Shown: positions 7,005 to 7,058 of the stretch, in pieces
How the letters are laid out: every line of letters begins with the position of its first letter
Position numbering within the stretch: position 1 is the stretch's first letter
Origin: Nitrospira sp.
Lineage (GTDB): Bacteria > Nitrospirota > Nitrospiria > Nitrospirales > Nitrospiraceae
DNA length: 7,058 nucleotides
NCBI GenBank assembly: GCA_005116795.1
Contig: SWDL01000385.1
Span: 4,682-11,739, forward strand
Direction: 5' to 3'
Notes under the pieces: generated by a model
Databases searched by the model: none
Seen by the model: only the letters and a program-made list of their open reading frames with translations
What the model was told of the DNA's origin: nothing
Translations under genes and position numbers: made by a program

Positions 7005-7058
7005 TCAAAGAATCCCCTCCCACAAATCTCTCCAGTCCGGATTCTGCTTCTCAATCAG
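7005..7058 (-). CDS. C-terminal end of a probable GIY-YIG nuclease family protein (partial)
   Basis: The minus strand is open from the window edge to TGA (7007-7005) and encodes LIEKQNPDWRDLWEGIL. This closely resembles the ending I recall for small single-domain GIY-YIG proteins (LIExxNPxWxDL). Only 17 codons are present, so the catalytic part cannot be seen. The gene ends 91 bp before the mod start on the same strand, with the inverted repeat between them. The small GIY-YIG family is common near dispersed repeats and often has no known role. Confidence 0.6.
   Translation of the reverse strand: MIEKQNPDWRDLWEGIL

Noticed and set aside
6914..7054. N-terminal extension of mod (MRSRIRTGE... 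through WIPAFAGMT)
   Set aside because: It is translated from the inverted repeat and the 3' end of the neighbouring gene. The ATG at 6913 has a good ribosome binding site.
4589..7058. CRISPR array or other regularly spaced direct repeats
   Set aside because: No regularly spaced direct repeats were seen anywhere in the window; the repeats present are isolated palindromes.

Overview
The window looks like a piece of accessory chromosome from an environmental bacterium of moderate to high GC. The two large genes and the kinds of palindromic repeat present would suit Nitrospirota, NC10 or deltaproteobacteria, but nothing here fixes the taxon. Everything below was read from the sequence by eye. 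Statements about family lengths and homologues are from memory.

Left part (1-1515, plus strand, visibly more AT-rich): a tight three-gene cassette. A TIGR04255-family protein, cut by the window edge, is followed by two small proteins of unknown function. The TIGR04255 stop and the start of gene 2 overlap as ATGA, and genes 2 and 3 are 6 bp apart. Genes 1 and 3 carry frameshifts that are easy to see because conserved C-terminal sequence continues in another frame. Gene 2 is open. The cassette therefore looks like a decaying (or poorly assembled) co-translated unit.

Middle gap (1516-1713): no convincing gene. It holds a weak hairpin and an 18-base sequence matching the 3' end of a CCA-ending tRNA (Leu-like acceptor end) without the rest of the tRNA. 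It sits where the AT-rich cassette meets the GC-rich restriction-modification genes.

Right part (1714-6913, minus strand): a type III-like restriction-modification operon. The order is mod (beta-class DNA methyltransferase, DPPY motif) then res (superfamily 2 helicase with a C-terminal PD-ExK nuclease). The catalytic motifs of both proteins are intact. The junction between them is abnormal: mod lacks its usual C-terminal region, res lacks its usual N-terminal region, and the two frames overlap by 50 bp. One deletion across the mod/res boundary explains this. Res also carries a 36-bp palindromic repeat inserted in frame, and mod may carry a second small palindrome.

Far right (6914-7058): a short gap with a perfect inverted repeat of a widespread type, then the last 17 codons of a minus-strand gene whose tail resembles GIY-YIG nucleases.

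The R-M genes would together methylate and cleave DNA at a shared site, provided the truncated ends still allow a Mod-Res complex. The plus-strand cassette and the R-M operon converge on the gap and need not be functionally linked.
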